Below, one piece after another: positions 56,277-64,000 of a stretch of DNA of 64,000 nt. A model generated the notes under the pieces. That model saw only the letters and a list, made by a program, of their open reading frames with translations. It had not been told where the DNA came from and made no database searches. Location: assembly GCF_000299935.1 (NCBI RefSeq), contig NZ_AMRL01000003.1, forward strand, positions 62,001-126,000, given 5' to 3'. Numbering within the stretch: position 1 is the first letter of the stretch; each line of letters opens with the position of its first letter. Source of the DNA: Oceanibaculum indicum P24 (GTDB taxonomy: Bacteria; Pseudomonadota; Alphaproteobacteria; Oceanibaculales; Oceanibaculaceae). The position numbers and the translations under genes were made by a program.

Positions 56277-57692
56277 TCAGTTCGGCAGCGCCTCGATGCG
56301 GCGGTCGATCTGTTCGCGCAAGGGGGAGTCCGCCGGCGCCATCTCGCGCAGCTCCGTCCACAGCCGTCGCGCGGTTGCCGTGTCGCCCTTGCGGGCGGCC
56401 TCGTTGCCCAGGAAGAACAAGGCCTGCGGGTTGGTGGCGTCCAGCGCGTTCAGCTTGCGCATCACCGCCATGAACTCCTCAGGCATCTCCGCCTCCGGCG
56501 TGCCGGGCGGGAACAGGGCCATCGCATAGCCGGTCAGCAACGGCACGCTGTCGGGGAAATGCGTCAGCGCCTCCTCATAGGCGGCGCGTGCCTTCTCCGG
56601 CTCGCCCTGAACGCCATAGGCCCGCGTCAGCCTGATCCAGCCATCCTCGTCCTTCGGCTGGTCCTTCAGCCGCTCGGCCAGCCGCTCCACCATGCCCTGC
56701 ACGAAGGCCGCGCGCTCCTCCGGGCTCATCTGCTGCGCCGCCTCGACATCGGCGCGGCTGGGGCCAGCTGCCGGAGTCTCGCCGCCCCTCTGGCCGGCCA
56801 TCTGGCCCATCTCCTGCCGCGCGGCCTCCCGCAGAGGCGCGAGGGCAATGCCATTCTCCGCCGCCAGCGACTCCATCCTCGCCGTCAGCATAGTCATCCA
56901 GGGGGCATCCGGCGGTGAGATCACCTGCAGCCGGGCCCAATTCTCCAGCGCGGCGCGCGGCTGGCCCGCCTGTTCCGCCGCCAGCCCCAGATAATAGAGC
57001 GAGCGCGGATCGCCGGGGCTGGAAGCCAGCACATGCTCGAACACGGTGCGCGCCTCGACCGGGACGATGCCTTGCTGTGCCTGCACCAGCATCTCGGCAT
57101 AGAGGCCGAAACTCTCCGGGTCGGCCTCCAGATGGGCGGCACGGCGATAGGCCTCGGCACTCTCCTCGAAGCGTTCCATCTGACGCAGCGCATTGCCAAG
57201 GCGCAGCCAGGAGGGCCGGTCGGCCGGGTTTTCCTCAAGCCGCGTACGCAGGGCCTGCACCTCGCCGGTCAGCGCGGCACTGCTCTGCGCCACCGCCTGG
57301 ATTTCCGCCTGCCGGCTGGCCAGCGGCATGTCCGGCGCGCCGGGACTGCCCAGCGTCAGATAGATCAGGACGGACCCCAGCGGCACGATGCCGGCGGCGA
57401 GCGCCAGCGCGAAAGCGCGGTAATGCGGCGGCACGGCGCCCGGCCCCACAGCCCCCTGCTGACGGTCCTCGGCCAGCATGCGGCGCTGGATCTCGACCCG
57501 CGCGGCGGCAGCCTGGTCCTCGCTGAGTACGCCAGAGGCCAGATCGCGCTCGATCTCCTTCAGCTGTGCCCGATAGACGGTCAGCCCGTAATCGCGCCGG
57601 TCCGCGGCGCGGCCTGTTTCGCGCAGCAGCGGCCAGGCCAGCGCGGCAATGGTCGCGGCCGTCAGCAGGCCGATGGCAATCCAGATGATCAT
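56277..57692 (-). CDS. ccmI: Cytochrome c maturation protein CcmI
   Basis: The 471-residue protein is the apocytochrome c chaperone CcmI (CycH). Two N-terminal membrane helices flank the cytoplasmic loop DYGLTVYRAQLKEIERDLASGVLSE, and a long periplasmic domain with several TPR repeats follows (WLRLGNALRQMERFEESAEAYRRAA; WIRLTRAYGVQGEPEKARAAYEEAL). It hands apocytochromes to the CcmFH lyase. It is the last ccm gene; its start overlaps ccmH by four bases. Confidence 0.93.
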   Translation of the reverse strand: MIIWIAIGLLTAATIAALAWPLLRETGRAADRRDYGLTVYRAQLKEIERDLASGVLSEDQAAAARVEIQRRMLAEDRQQGAVGPGAVPPHYRAFALALAAGIVPLGSVLIYLTLGSPGAPDMPLASRQAEIQAVAQSSAALTGEVQALRTRLEENPADRPSWLRLGNALRQMERFEESAEAYRRAAHLEADPESFGLYAEMLVQAQQGIVPVEARTVFEHVLASSPGDPRSLYYLGLAAEQAGQPRAALENWARLQVISPPDAPWMTMLTARMESLAAENGIALAPLREAARQEMGQMAGQRGGETPAAGPSRADVEAAQQMSPEERAAFVQGMVERLAERLKDQPKDEDGWIRLTRAYGVQGEPEKARAAYEEALTHFPDSVPLLTGYAMALFPPGTPEAEMPEEFMAVMRKLNALDATNPQALFFLGNEAARKGDTATARRLWTELREMAPADSPLREQIDRRIEALPN

Positions 57693-58171
57693 TTAGACTC
57701 GTCCTCGGCCATCAGCGCGTCGAGCCGCTTGCGCTCATCGGGGTCCAGCGGCACGGCCCCTGCCGGCACTGCATCCGCCGCCTTGCGGCTGCCGCGCAGG
57801 TAGAACAACACGCCGATGGCGCCCAGCAGCAGGATACCCGCCGGCCCGTACCAGAGAATCCAGGTGGACGGCTTCACCGGCGGCTTCAGCAGCACGAAAT
57901 CGCCATAGCGCTGCACGACGAACTCGCGGACATCATCGTTGCTGTCGCCCTGCTTCAGCCGCTCACGCACCAGCAGACGCAGATCGCGCGCCAGCTCGGC
58001 ATTCGATTCGTCGATGGATTCATTCTGGCAGACCAGGCAGCGCAGCTCCTTGCCGATCTCGCGTGCCCGCGATTCCAGCGCCGGGTCAGCCAGCATCTCG
58101 TCCGGCTTCACCGCCTGCGCCGAGACCGGCAGCAGCAGGACGAAGAGCAGCGCCAGGACCAGCCGCCTCAT
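57689..58171 (-). CDS. ccmH: Cytochrome c maturation protein CcmH
   Basis: The 160-residue protein has a signal sequence (residues 1-20), the thiol-redox motif LRCLVCQNESI (Cys45, Cys48) and one C-terminal membrane helix. CcmH keeps the apocytochrome CXXCH motif reduced in the periplasm and works with CcmF. ATG 58171 was chosen because it overlaps the ccmG stop by four bases and begins the signal peptide; the much longer frame overlaps ccmG. Confidence 0.94.
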   Translation of the reverse strand: MRRLVLALLFVLLLPVSAQAVKPDEMLADPALESRAREIGKELRCLVCQNESIDESNAELARDLRLLVRERLKQGDSNDDVREFVVQRYGDFVLLKPPVKPSTWILWYGPAGILLLGAIGVLFYLRGSRKAADAVPAGAVPLDPDERKRLDALMAEDESK

Positions 58172-58695
58172 CGCGCGACTTCCCGCAGCAGCGGCCGGAT
58201 CGTCTGCTCGATATCCTTTGCCGTCAGCACGCCGACATGGCGGTAGCGGATATGGCCATCCCGATCCACGACATAGGTTTCCGGCACGCCATAGACGCCC
58301 CAGTCGATCGACACCCGGCCATCGGCGTCGGCACCGATCCGTGTATAGGGATTGCCCAGCTCGGTCAGGAAGCGGGCCACCGCCTGCGGCTTGTCCTTCT
58401 GGTTGATGCCGAAGATCGTCACCCCCTCGCGGGCCAGGCTGGTCAGTAGCGGATGTTCGATCCGGCAGGGCGCGCACCAGGAGGCAAAGACATTGACCAG
58501 CGCCACCTGCCCCTTCAGGTCGGCGGCGGACAGGCCCGGCACGCCCTCGATGGCCGGCGGCAGCGCGAAGGCCGGGACCGGCTTGTCGATCATTGCCGAG
58601 GGCAGGGTCTGCGGATCGCGCGTCAGGCCGACCGCGAAATAGCCGGCCACGGCAACGAACAGCAGAACCGGCAGCAGATAGAGCAGACGACGCAT
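58168..58695 (-). CDS. ccmG: Periplasmic thiol:disulfide oxidoreductase CcmG/DsbE
   Basis: The 175-residue thioredoxin-like protein is membrane-anchored by an N-terminal helix (residues 4-24). The active site is NVFASWCAPCRIEHP (Cys74, Cys77), and the cis-proline region is GVYGVPETYVVD. It passes electrons to CcmH for apocytochrome c reduction. The stop overlaps ccmH, and ccmF ends nine bases upstream. Confidence 0.95.
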   Translation of the reverse strand: MRRLLYLLPVLLFVAVAGYFAVGLTRDPQTLPSAMIDKPVPAFALPPAIEGVPGLSAADLKGQVALVNVFASWCAPCRIEHPLLTSLAREGVTIFGINQKDKPQAVARFLTELGNPYTRIGADADGRVSIDWGVYGVPETYVVDRDGHIRYRHVGVLTAKDIEQTIRPLLREVAR

Positions 58696-58704
58696 GAAAG
58701 CCCT

Positions 58705-60690
58705 TTACTCCGCCGGGACCGGCAGGGCGGCATCGCGGGACTGCCGCGCCGGGGCGCCGATGCGCAGCCGCCGGTCGGCCAGCGACACCAGCCCACCCGC
58801 CGCCATGATGACGGCGCCGAACCAGATCCAGGGCACCAGCGGATTGTGATAGAGTCGGACAGTCCACAGTCCACCCTCATTGCTCTCGCCGATCACCACA
58901 TAGAGGTCGGAGAGGCCGTTGGAGCGGATCGCCGCCTCTGTGGTCGGCATGCGCGTCACCGGATAGACCCGGCGCTCCGGCGTCAGTTCGGCGATGAAAT
59001 CGCCGTTCCGCCGGACGGTAAACACACCCTGCTCGGCCACATAGTTCGGCCCCTGTACCCGGCGGACAGTATCGAACCTCAGGTCATAGCCGGCAATCGA
59101 CAGGGTCTCACCCGGGCGGGACGCATTGACCGATTCCGTCTTCCACAGAATGTCGCCGGTGATGCCATAGATCACGACCGCCATCCCGGCATGGGCGATC
59201 CACATGCCATAGGCGGACCGCGGCAGCCCGCCGGCCCGGCGCAGGGCATCGCCCAGCGGCACGCGGAACAGCTTCACCCGCTCCGCCCAGTCGGTCAGCA
59301 CGCCCATCAGCAGCCAGGTGGCAAGCGCGAAGCCAAAGGCCGACAGCACCGGCGCACGCGTCGCGAAATAGAACACCGCCAGCGCCACGATGACGGACAC
59401 GCCGATGGCGACCCGCAGCCGGCCCAGCACGCCGGCAAGGTCGGCACGCTTCCAGGCCAGCATCGGCCCCGCCGCCATCAGCAGCACCAGCGGCACCATC
59501 AGCGGAATGAAGGTGGCGTTGAAGAAAGGCGGGCCGACCGAAACACGCTCCCCGGTCATCGCATCCAGCAGCAGCGGATAGAGCGTGCCGAGCAGCACCG
59601 TCGCCGTCGCCGTCGCCAGCAGCAGATTGTTCAGCACGAGACCGCCCTCGCGGCTGACCGGCTGGAAAAGGCCGCCCGGCTGCAGGGAAGGCGCGCGCAG
59701 GGCGTAGAGCACCAGCGAGCCGCCGACGGCGAGGACCAGCAGCACCAGAATGAAGGCGCCACGGTCCGGATCAACGGCGAAGGCATGCACCGAGGTGAGG
59801 ATACCCGAACGCACCAGGAAAGTGCCCATCAGGCTGAGCCCGAAGGTGATAATCGCCAGCAGGATGGTCCAGCTTTTCAGCGCGTCGCGCTTTTCCACCA
59901 CGATGGCGGAGTGCAGCAGCGCCGTGCCGGCCAGCCAGGGCAGGAAGGAGGCGTTCTCCACCGGGTCCCAGAACCACCAGCCGCCCCAGCCCAGCTCGTA
60001 ATAGGCCCACCAGCTGCCGAGCGCGATACCCAGCGTCAGCGCGGTCCAGGCGGCCAGCGTCCAGGGCCGGACCCAGCGCGCCCAGGCGGGGTCAACCCGG
60101 CCCTCGATCAGCGCCGCCACGGCGAAGGAGAAGGCGACCGAGAAGCCGACATAGCCGAGATAGAGGAAGGGCGGATGGAAGGCGAGGCCGGGGTCCTGCA
60201 GCAGCGGATTCAGGTCGTTGCCGTCCAGCGGCGGCGGAAACACGCGCTCGAACGGGTTGGAAGTCAGCAGGATGAACAGCAGGAAGCCGACCCCGATCAT
60301 GCCCTGTACCGACAGCACGCGGGCCTTCAGGCTGGGCGGCAAATTGCGTCCGAATACGCCGACCATGGCCCCGAACAGCGCCAGGATCAGCGACCAGAGC
60401 AGCATGGAGCCCTCGTGATTGCCCCACACGCCGGTGATCTTGTAGAGCATCGGCTTGGCCGAATGCGAATTCTGCATCACGTTCGAGACAGAGAAGTCGG
60501 ACGTGACGAAGGCCCAGGTCAGCGCCAGGAAGGACACCAGCACCAGCGCAAACTGCGCGGCGGCCGCCGCCGGCCCGGTCGCCATCAGCGCTGCCGACCC
60601 GCGCGTGGCCCCCAGCATCGGCACCAGCGACTGCACCGCCGAGACGAGCAGCGCCAGCACCAGGGCGTAATGGCCTATCTCAGCAATCAT
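58705..60690 (-). CDS. ccmF: Cytochrome c heme lyase subunit CcmF
   Basis: The 661-residue membrane protein carries about fifteen helices. The WWD domain GWGGWWFWDPVENASFLPWL lies near residue 230, with histidines nearby in membrane helices. CcmF takes heme from CcmE and joins it to apocytochrome c together with CcmH. ATG 60690 gives the standard MIAEIGHYALVLALLVS start; the longer frame overlaps ccmE. Confidence 0.95.
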   Translation of the reverse strand: MIAEIGHYALVLALLVSAVQSLVPMLGATRGSAALMATGPAAAAAQFALVLVSFLALTWAFVTSDFSVSNVMQNSHSAKPMLYKITGVWGNHEGSMLLWSLILALFGAMVGVFGRNLPPSLKARVLSVQGMIGVGFLLFILLTSNPFERVFPPPLDGNDLNPLLQDPGLAFHPPFLYLGYVGFSVAFSFAVAALIEGRVDPAWARWVRPWTLAAWTALTLGIALGSWWAYYELGWGGWWFWDPVENASFLPWLAGTALLHSAIVVEKRDALKSWTILLAIITFGLSLMGTFLVRSGILTSVHAFAVDPDRGAFILVLLVLAVGGSLVLYALRAPSLQPGGLFQPVSREGGLVLNNLLLATATATVLLGTLYPLLLDAMTGERVSVGPPFFNATFIPLMVPLVLLMAAGPMLAWKRADLAGVLGRLRVAIGVSVIVALAVFYFATRAPVLSAFGFALATWLLMGVLTDWAERVKLFRVPLGDALRRAGGLPRSAYGMWIAHAGMAVVIYGITGDILWKTESVNASRPGETLSIAGYDLRFDTVRRVQGPNYVAEQGVFTVRRNGDFIAELTPERRVYPVTRMPTTEAAIRSNGLSDLYVVIGESNEGGLWTVRLYHNPLVPWIWFGAVIMAAGGLVSLADRRLRIGAPARQSRDAALPVPAE

Positions 60691-60700
60691 CGACGGATAC

Positions 60701-61192
60701 TCATTTCCGGACGCTCTGCGACGCATCCTCGCGCCAGTGCTCAGCCCGCTTCAGCGCCTCGGCGACCTCAGGCGGCATGTAAGTCTCGTCATGCTTCGCC
60801 AGCACCTCGCGGGCAACGAACACACCCTGCCGCAGCTCGCCCTCGGCGACCACCCCCTGCCCTTCGCGGAACAGGTCGGGCAATATCCCGGTATAGGTCA
60901 CCGGCAGGGAGTTCACCGTGTCAGTGACGCGGAAGGTGATGGTCATGCTCTCGGGGCGCTGCACGCTGCCCTCCTCGACCAGCCCGCCAAGACGGAACGG
61001 GCGGCCATCCTCGACCGGCTTGGCCTGAAGGTCGCTGGGGCTGAAGAAGAACACCAGATTATCCTCGAAGGCATTCAGCACCAGTGCTGTCGCCGAGGCG
61101 AGCGCCAGCATGCCGAGGCCGACGATATAGAGCCGGCGCTTCTTGCGTGTGCCGGCCTTGATGCGGCCCTTGCCGGAGGGGGCGTTACTCAT
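60701..61192 (-). CDS. ccmE: Heme chaperone CcmE
   Basis: The 163-residue periplasmic protein is anchored by one N-terminal helix (about 21-40). The heme-attaching histidine is His134 in VLAKHDETYMPPEV, with Tyr138 nearby, as in E. coli (His130, Tyr134). It accepts heme from CcmC and carries it to CcmF. The start overlaps the ccmD stop by eight bases. Confidence 0.95.
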   Translation of the reverse strand: MSNAPSGKGRIKAGTRKKRRLYIVGLGMLALASATALVLNAFEDNLVFFFSPSDLQAKPVEDGRPFRLGGLVEEGSVQRPESMTITFRVTDTVNSLPVTYTGILPDLFREGQGVVAEGELRQGVFVAREVLAKHDETYMPPEVAEALKRAEHWREDASQSVRK

Positions 61193-61349
61193 CGGCGGCC
61201 TCCAGCCGGCTCAGTTCGGCCTCGCGCCGGCGCAAGCCTACAAAGCTCACCGCCAGCAGCACGACCAGCACGGTGGCCGCCACCGCATAGGACGACCAGA
61301 TATAGACGCCATGGCCGCCCATCGCGAAATAGCTGGAAAGATCGTTCAA
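61185..61349 (-). CDS. ccmD: Heme exporter protein CcmD
   Basis: This 54-residue membrane protein reads NDLSSYFAMGGHGVYIWSSY followed by one hydrophobic helix and a basic, charged tail (RRREAELSRLE). That is the CcmD pattern. CcmD helps release holo-CcmE from the CcmABC complex. There is no ATG at the right place; TTG at 61349-61347 gives the expected N-terminus. The frame ends at TAA overlapping the ccmE start, and the position between ccmC and ccmE is canonical. Confidence 0.88.
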   Translation of the reverse strand: MNDLSSYFAMGGHGVYIWSSYAVAATVLVVLLAVSFVGLRRREAELSRLEAADE

Positions 61350-61465
61350 ATCGACACCCGATCCTCTGGCATGACACTTCGTTTACTAAGAATAGGGGTT
61401 CCGGCCGGCGATGCCAGAGGCTAACGACGCGGATTGCTGCGGCATCTCGTCTCCGTTCGTGCGCC

Positions 61466-62203
61466 TTACGATCCCCACTCCTCCATCTTTCGCTGGCGCA
61501 AAACCAAAATACGCCGCTCCAGCAGCCGGCTGCGCACGCGCAGCAGCAGCAGAACGAGATAGAGCAGCAGGAAGGCCAACCCCATCAGCAGCAGCGGCGT
61601 CAGCATGTCCGGATGGATCGCCGGCGCATCCAGCCGCGACACGCTGGCCGGCTGATGCAGCGTGTTCCACCAATCGACCGAGAATTTGATGATCGGAATG
61701 TTGATCCAGCCGACCAGCGCCAGCACCGCGCCCGCCCGCGCGCCGCGCTGCGGATCGTCGAAGGCATTCACCAGCGCGATATAGCCGAGATACAGGAAGA
61801 ACAGCACCAGCACGGAGGTCAGGCGGGCATCCCACACCCACCAGGTGCCCCACATGGGCTGGCCCCACAGCGCGCCGGTCGCCAGCGCGATGGCGGTGAA
61901 GCAGGCGCCGATGGGCGCGCTTTCCTGAGCGATCAGATCGGCCAGCGGATGCCGCCAGATCAGCGCCATGGCGCTGGCGATGGCCATCGAGCTGTAACAG
62001 CCCATCGCCATCCAGGCCGAGGGCACATGCACATACATAATGCGCACCGTCTCGCCCTGCTGGTAGTCCGGCGGCGAGTCGAGCAGGCCGAGATAGAGGC
62101 CTGTCCCCATCAGCAGGATCGTCGCCAGCGCCAGCCAGGGCAGGATGAGCGCACTGAGCCGCGAGAAGCGGGCCGGATTCGCCAGATAATGCAGTTTCGA
62201 CAT
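61466..62203 (-). CDS. ccmC: Heme handling membrane protein CcmC
   Basis: The 245-residue inner-membrane protein has six helices, the tryptophan-rich WWD motif WGTWWVWDARLTS (residues 118-130) and two heme-ligand histidines (His59 in IMYVHVPSAW, His183 in NTLHQPAS). It loads heme onto CcmE. ATG 62203 is used because the family start MSKLHYLANP lies there, two bases after ccmB. A 116-bp gap separates it from ccmD. Confidence 0.94.
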   Translation of the reverse strand: MSKLHYLANPARFSRLSALILPWLALATILLMGTGLYLGLLDSPPDYQQGETVRIMYVHVPSAWMAMGCYSSMAIASAMALIWRHPLADLIAQESAPIGACFTAIALATGALWGQPMWGTWWVWDARLTSVLVLFFLYLGYIALVNAFDDPQRGARAGAVLALVGWINIPIIKFSVDWWNTLHQPASVSRLDAPAIHPDMLTPLLLMGLAFLLLYLVLLLLRVRSRLLERRILVLRQRKMEEWGS

Positions 62204-62205
62204 CT

Positions 62206-62886
62206 CTATTCCACCGCATGACGCAGGGCGGCCGACGCCGCCCAGGGACAGAGCGGCAGCGCCGCCAGAAACAGCGCCGCCAGCAACATCAGATGGGGCG
62301 CGGTGGGATAGCCGCCAACCGCCGCATCGACCGCGGCCACCCCGAAGATCAGCACCGGCACCGTCAGCGGCAGCACCAGCAGCGATACCAGCACGCCCGA
62401 CCGCCTGGCACCCAGCGACACCGCCGCCCCCACCGCGCCCAGCAGGCTGAGCGTCGGCGTGCCCAGCGCCATCGCCGCGACCAGCGCCGCGAACCCGTCC
62501 AGCGGCAGGTTCAGCAGGATCGCCAGCACCGGCGCCGCCAGCAGCAGCGGCAGGCCGGTGGTCAGCCAGTGCGCCAGGCATTTGGCCAGCACCAGGAAGC
62601 CCAGCGGCAGCGGCGACAGCACCAGCAGTTCCAGCGAGCCATCCTCGTAATCTGCCTGGAACAGTCGGTCGAGCGACAGCATGGCGGCCAGCAGCGCCAT
62701 CACCCAGATCACGCCGCCGGCGATCCGGGCAAGGACATTGGCATCAGGCCCCACGGCAAAGGGAAACAGCACCGCGCCCAGCACGAAGAAACCGACCACC
62801 AGCAGCACGTCGGAGCCCTGCCGTCCGGCCAGCCGAAGGTCGCGCCCCAGTACCGCGCCGAAACCGCCCAGCCCCAGCACGCTCAT
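62206..62886 (-). CDS. ccmB: Heme exporter permease CcmB
   Basis: The 226-residue integral membrane protein has about six helices with the family start LGRDLRLAGRQGSDVLLVVGFFVLG and the segment LFQADYEDGSLELLVLSPLPL. It is the permease of the CcmAB ABC complex, which uses ATP to release holo-CcmE from CcmC. Start and stop lie close to ccmA and ccmC (ATGA overlap with ccmA). Confidence 0.94.
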   Translation of the reverse strand: MSVLGLGGFGAVLGRDLRLAGRQGSDVLLVVGFFVLGAVLFPFAVGPDANVLARIAGGVIWVMALLAAMLSLDRLFQADYEDGSLELLVLSPLPLGFLVLAKCLAHWLTTGLPLLLAAPVLAILLNLPLDGFAALVAAMALGTPTLSLLGAVGAAVSLGARRSGVLVSLLVLPLTVPVLIFGVAAVDAAVGGYPTAPHLMLLAALFLAALPLCPWAASAALRHAVE

Positions 62887-63536
62887 GCCGCCTCGCTATT
62901 TGTGGCGGAACGGGACGGTGCGAAACGATCCATCGCCAGCACATCGGCACCGGGCAAATCGATCTCCGCATGGGTGGACAGCACCACCATGCCGCCCTCG
63001 GCACGATGTTCGGCGATGATCTTCTCCAACTCCGCGATGGTGGCCACATCCAGCGCCACCGTCGGCTCGTCCAGCAGCCACAGGCCGGTTTCCGCTGCCA
63101 GCAGGCGCGACAGGGCCAGCCGGCGCTTCTGCCCGGCCGATAGCCAGCGCCCCGGCGCGCCGGCCAGATGCGCAATGCCGAACCGGCGCAGCGCGGCCTG
63201 CACCCGCTCCGCATTGTCCTCGTCATGCAGGCCGGCCCAGAAGCCTAGGTTCTCCAGAACGGTCAGTGTCGGCTTCACCGCGTCCAGATGGCCGACATAG
63301 CAAAGGTCGGCGCGGTGCGCATCCGGCTCCGCCGCCACCGGCGCCCCGGCGCGGATGAGCGTTCCGGCTGCCGCCGGCAGCAACCCGGCCATGATCCGCA
63401 GCAGGCTGGATTTGCCGCTGCCATTCGGGCCGCGCAGCAGCAATGCCCCGCCCGCCGGCAGCGCAAAATCGACGCCGGTAAAGACAAGCCGGTCGCCCCG
63501 CTGGCAGGCAAGGCCGTTGCCGCTGAAATCGTCCAT
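62883..63536 (-). CDS. ccmA: Heme exporter ATPase CcmA
   Basis: The 217-residue ABC ATPase has Walker [14 protein letters not shown], signature LSAGQKRRLALSRLL and Walker B LWLLDEPTVALD. The early QRGDRLVFTGVDFALPAGG pattern fits CcmA. It leads the ccm gene series A-B-C-D-E-F-G-H-I, all on the minus strand with short gaps or overlaps, so they are probably one transcript. Confidence 0.94.
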   Translation of the reverse strand: MDDFSGNGLACQRGDRLVFTGVDFALPAGGALLLRGPNGSGKSSLLRIMAGLLPAAAGTLIRAGAPVAAEPDAHRADLCYVGHLDAVKPTLTVLENLGFWAGLHDEDNAERVQAALRRFGIAHLAGAPGRWLSAGQKRRLALSRLLAAETGLWLLDEPTVALDVATIAELEKIIAEHRAEGGMVVLSTHAEIDLPGADVLAMDRFAPSRSATNSEAA

Positions 63537-63601
63537 GCCTCTTTCTTAGTCGTTGATCAGGTTCCGGTCCAGCGGACACGGGGCCGCAACTCAGAAGAGT
63601 C

Positions 63602-63635
63602 GCGACCCCGGTCGCTTACGGTCCCGAAGGACCGT
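63602..63635 (-). terminator. Tandem hairpins after the peroxidase gene
   Basis: Read on the minus strand, ACGGTCC-TTCG-GGACCGT (63635-63618) is followed by GCGACC-GG-GGTCGC (63615-63602). Both stems are perfect. There is no long T-run, so termination is likely but not certain. Confidence 0.5.
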
Positions 63636-63645
63636 CCCCCCTCAC

Positions 63646-64000
63646 CTACTTCTTGATGACCTCAGAGGTGGGCCGCGGCGTCTTGGCGGTCTCCGGCGGC
63701 AGCACCGGATAGGTGACCGGCGGCACGGTGCCCGTCAGCGATTCCAGGAAGGCCGTGATCAGCCGGACCTCCTCCTTGTTCAGCTCCTCGCCCAGCTGGG
63801 AGGTGCCCATGATGGCCACCGCCACCTGCAGGTCCCACACCATGCCGGAGTGGAAATAGGGCGCGGTCACCGCAATGTTGCGCAACGGCGAGGCGCGATA
63901 GACATATTCGTCATCCGCCGTCTTGGTGACCTCATAGCGGCCCTTGTCGTCCGGCGGCAGGATTTCAGCACCCGGCTTTTCGATGACGCCGAACGGATAA
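63646..64000 (-). CDS. Di-heme cytochrome c peroxidase family protein, C-terminal part
   Basis: Only the last 118 codons lie in the window. The frame is open to the edge and reads YEVTKTADDEYVYRASPL, then RNIAVTAPYFHSGMVWDL, the conserved C-terminal heme-domain segment of CcpA/MauG-type peroxidases. After it comes LNKEEVRLITAFLESLTG and a proline-rich tail. These periplasmic enzymes carry two covalent hemes, so the product depends on the adjacent ccm genes. The heme-binding CXXCH motifs would be upstream, out of view. Confidence 0.85.
   Translation of the reverse strand, partial: YPFGVIEKPGAEILPPDDKGRYEVTKTADDEYVYRASPLRNIAVTAPYFHSGMVWDLQVAVAIMGTSQLGEELNKEEVRLITAFLESLTGTVPPVTYPVLPPETAKTPRPTSEVIKK

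Noticed and set aside
58453-60927. 824-codon plus-strand frame opposite ccmF
   Set aside because: Low-complexity Arg/Gln/His/Gly composition; ccmF on the other strand has the WWD domain and helices.

Overview
The window is GC-rich chromosomal DNA (roughly two thirds GC by eye) from an alphaproteobacterium, most likely Rhodospirillales-like. The evidence is the gene content and order: thrS-infC-rpmI-rplT-pheST-lepA, a SUF operon led by an Rrf2 regulator, a System I ccmABCDEFGHI cluster, an intracellular PHB depolymerase, and TRAP and Dpp-type uptake systems. No rRNA, tRNA, CRISPR array or insertion sequence was seen. Genus cannot be fixed from the sequence alone.

Layout. 1-1.5 kb: the end of an MFS exporter and a SemiSWEET protein. 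1.7-10.6 kb: a translation block (ThrRS, IF-3, L35, L20, PheRS alpha and beta, LepA). infC has a perfect Shine-Dalgarno followed by an AUA start codon, and its leader can fold as an H-type pseudoknot. 10.7-15.9 kb: a purine permease, an ArsR/SRPBCC pair with a clear operator-promoter, an isochorismatase-type hydrolase, a strikingly AT-rich orphan gene for a probable HEPN ribonuclease, a GST and a HIT protein. 16.3-19.3 kb: a hydroxyproline catabolic trio. 19.4-26.0 kb: the SUF Fe-S assembly operon (iscR-sufBCDSUT, then sufA). 26.1-30.1 kb: aspartate dehydrogenase, an ArsC-like protein, an M14 carboxypeptidase and PhaZ.

30.1-39.5 kb is a GntR-controlled catabolic locus: a GntR regulator, a large FAD/Fe-S hydroxyacid dehydrogenase, serine-glyoxylate aminotransferase, a TRAP transporter and a CaiB-type CoA-transferase. 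Matching palindromes built on TTGCATGCA sit in both divergent promoters. 39.6-49.9 kb: a PfpI/Hsp31-like protein, a Dpp-type peptide ABC operon ending in a FAH-family hydratase, its divergent IclR regulator, an AstE-like deacylase and an AbrB-family membrane protein. 49.9-53.7 kb: cyanate uptake and cyanase. 53.7-56.2 kb: an SDR and an acyl-CoA synthetase. 56.3-63.5 kb: the cytochrome c maturation operon, including a short TTG-start ccmD. The window ends inside a di-heme cytochrome c peroxidase gene.

A family of about 100-bp double-hairpin palindromic repeats recurs between genes and seems to serve as convergent terminators. One half-copy supplies the last codons of a gene. The most unusual items are the AUA start and pseudoknot leader of infC, the AT-rich HEPN gene placed 6 bp before an isochorismatase gene, and the paired GntR operators.
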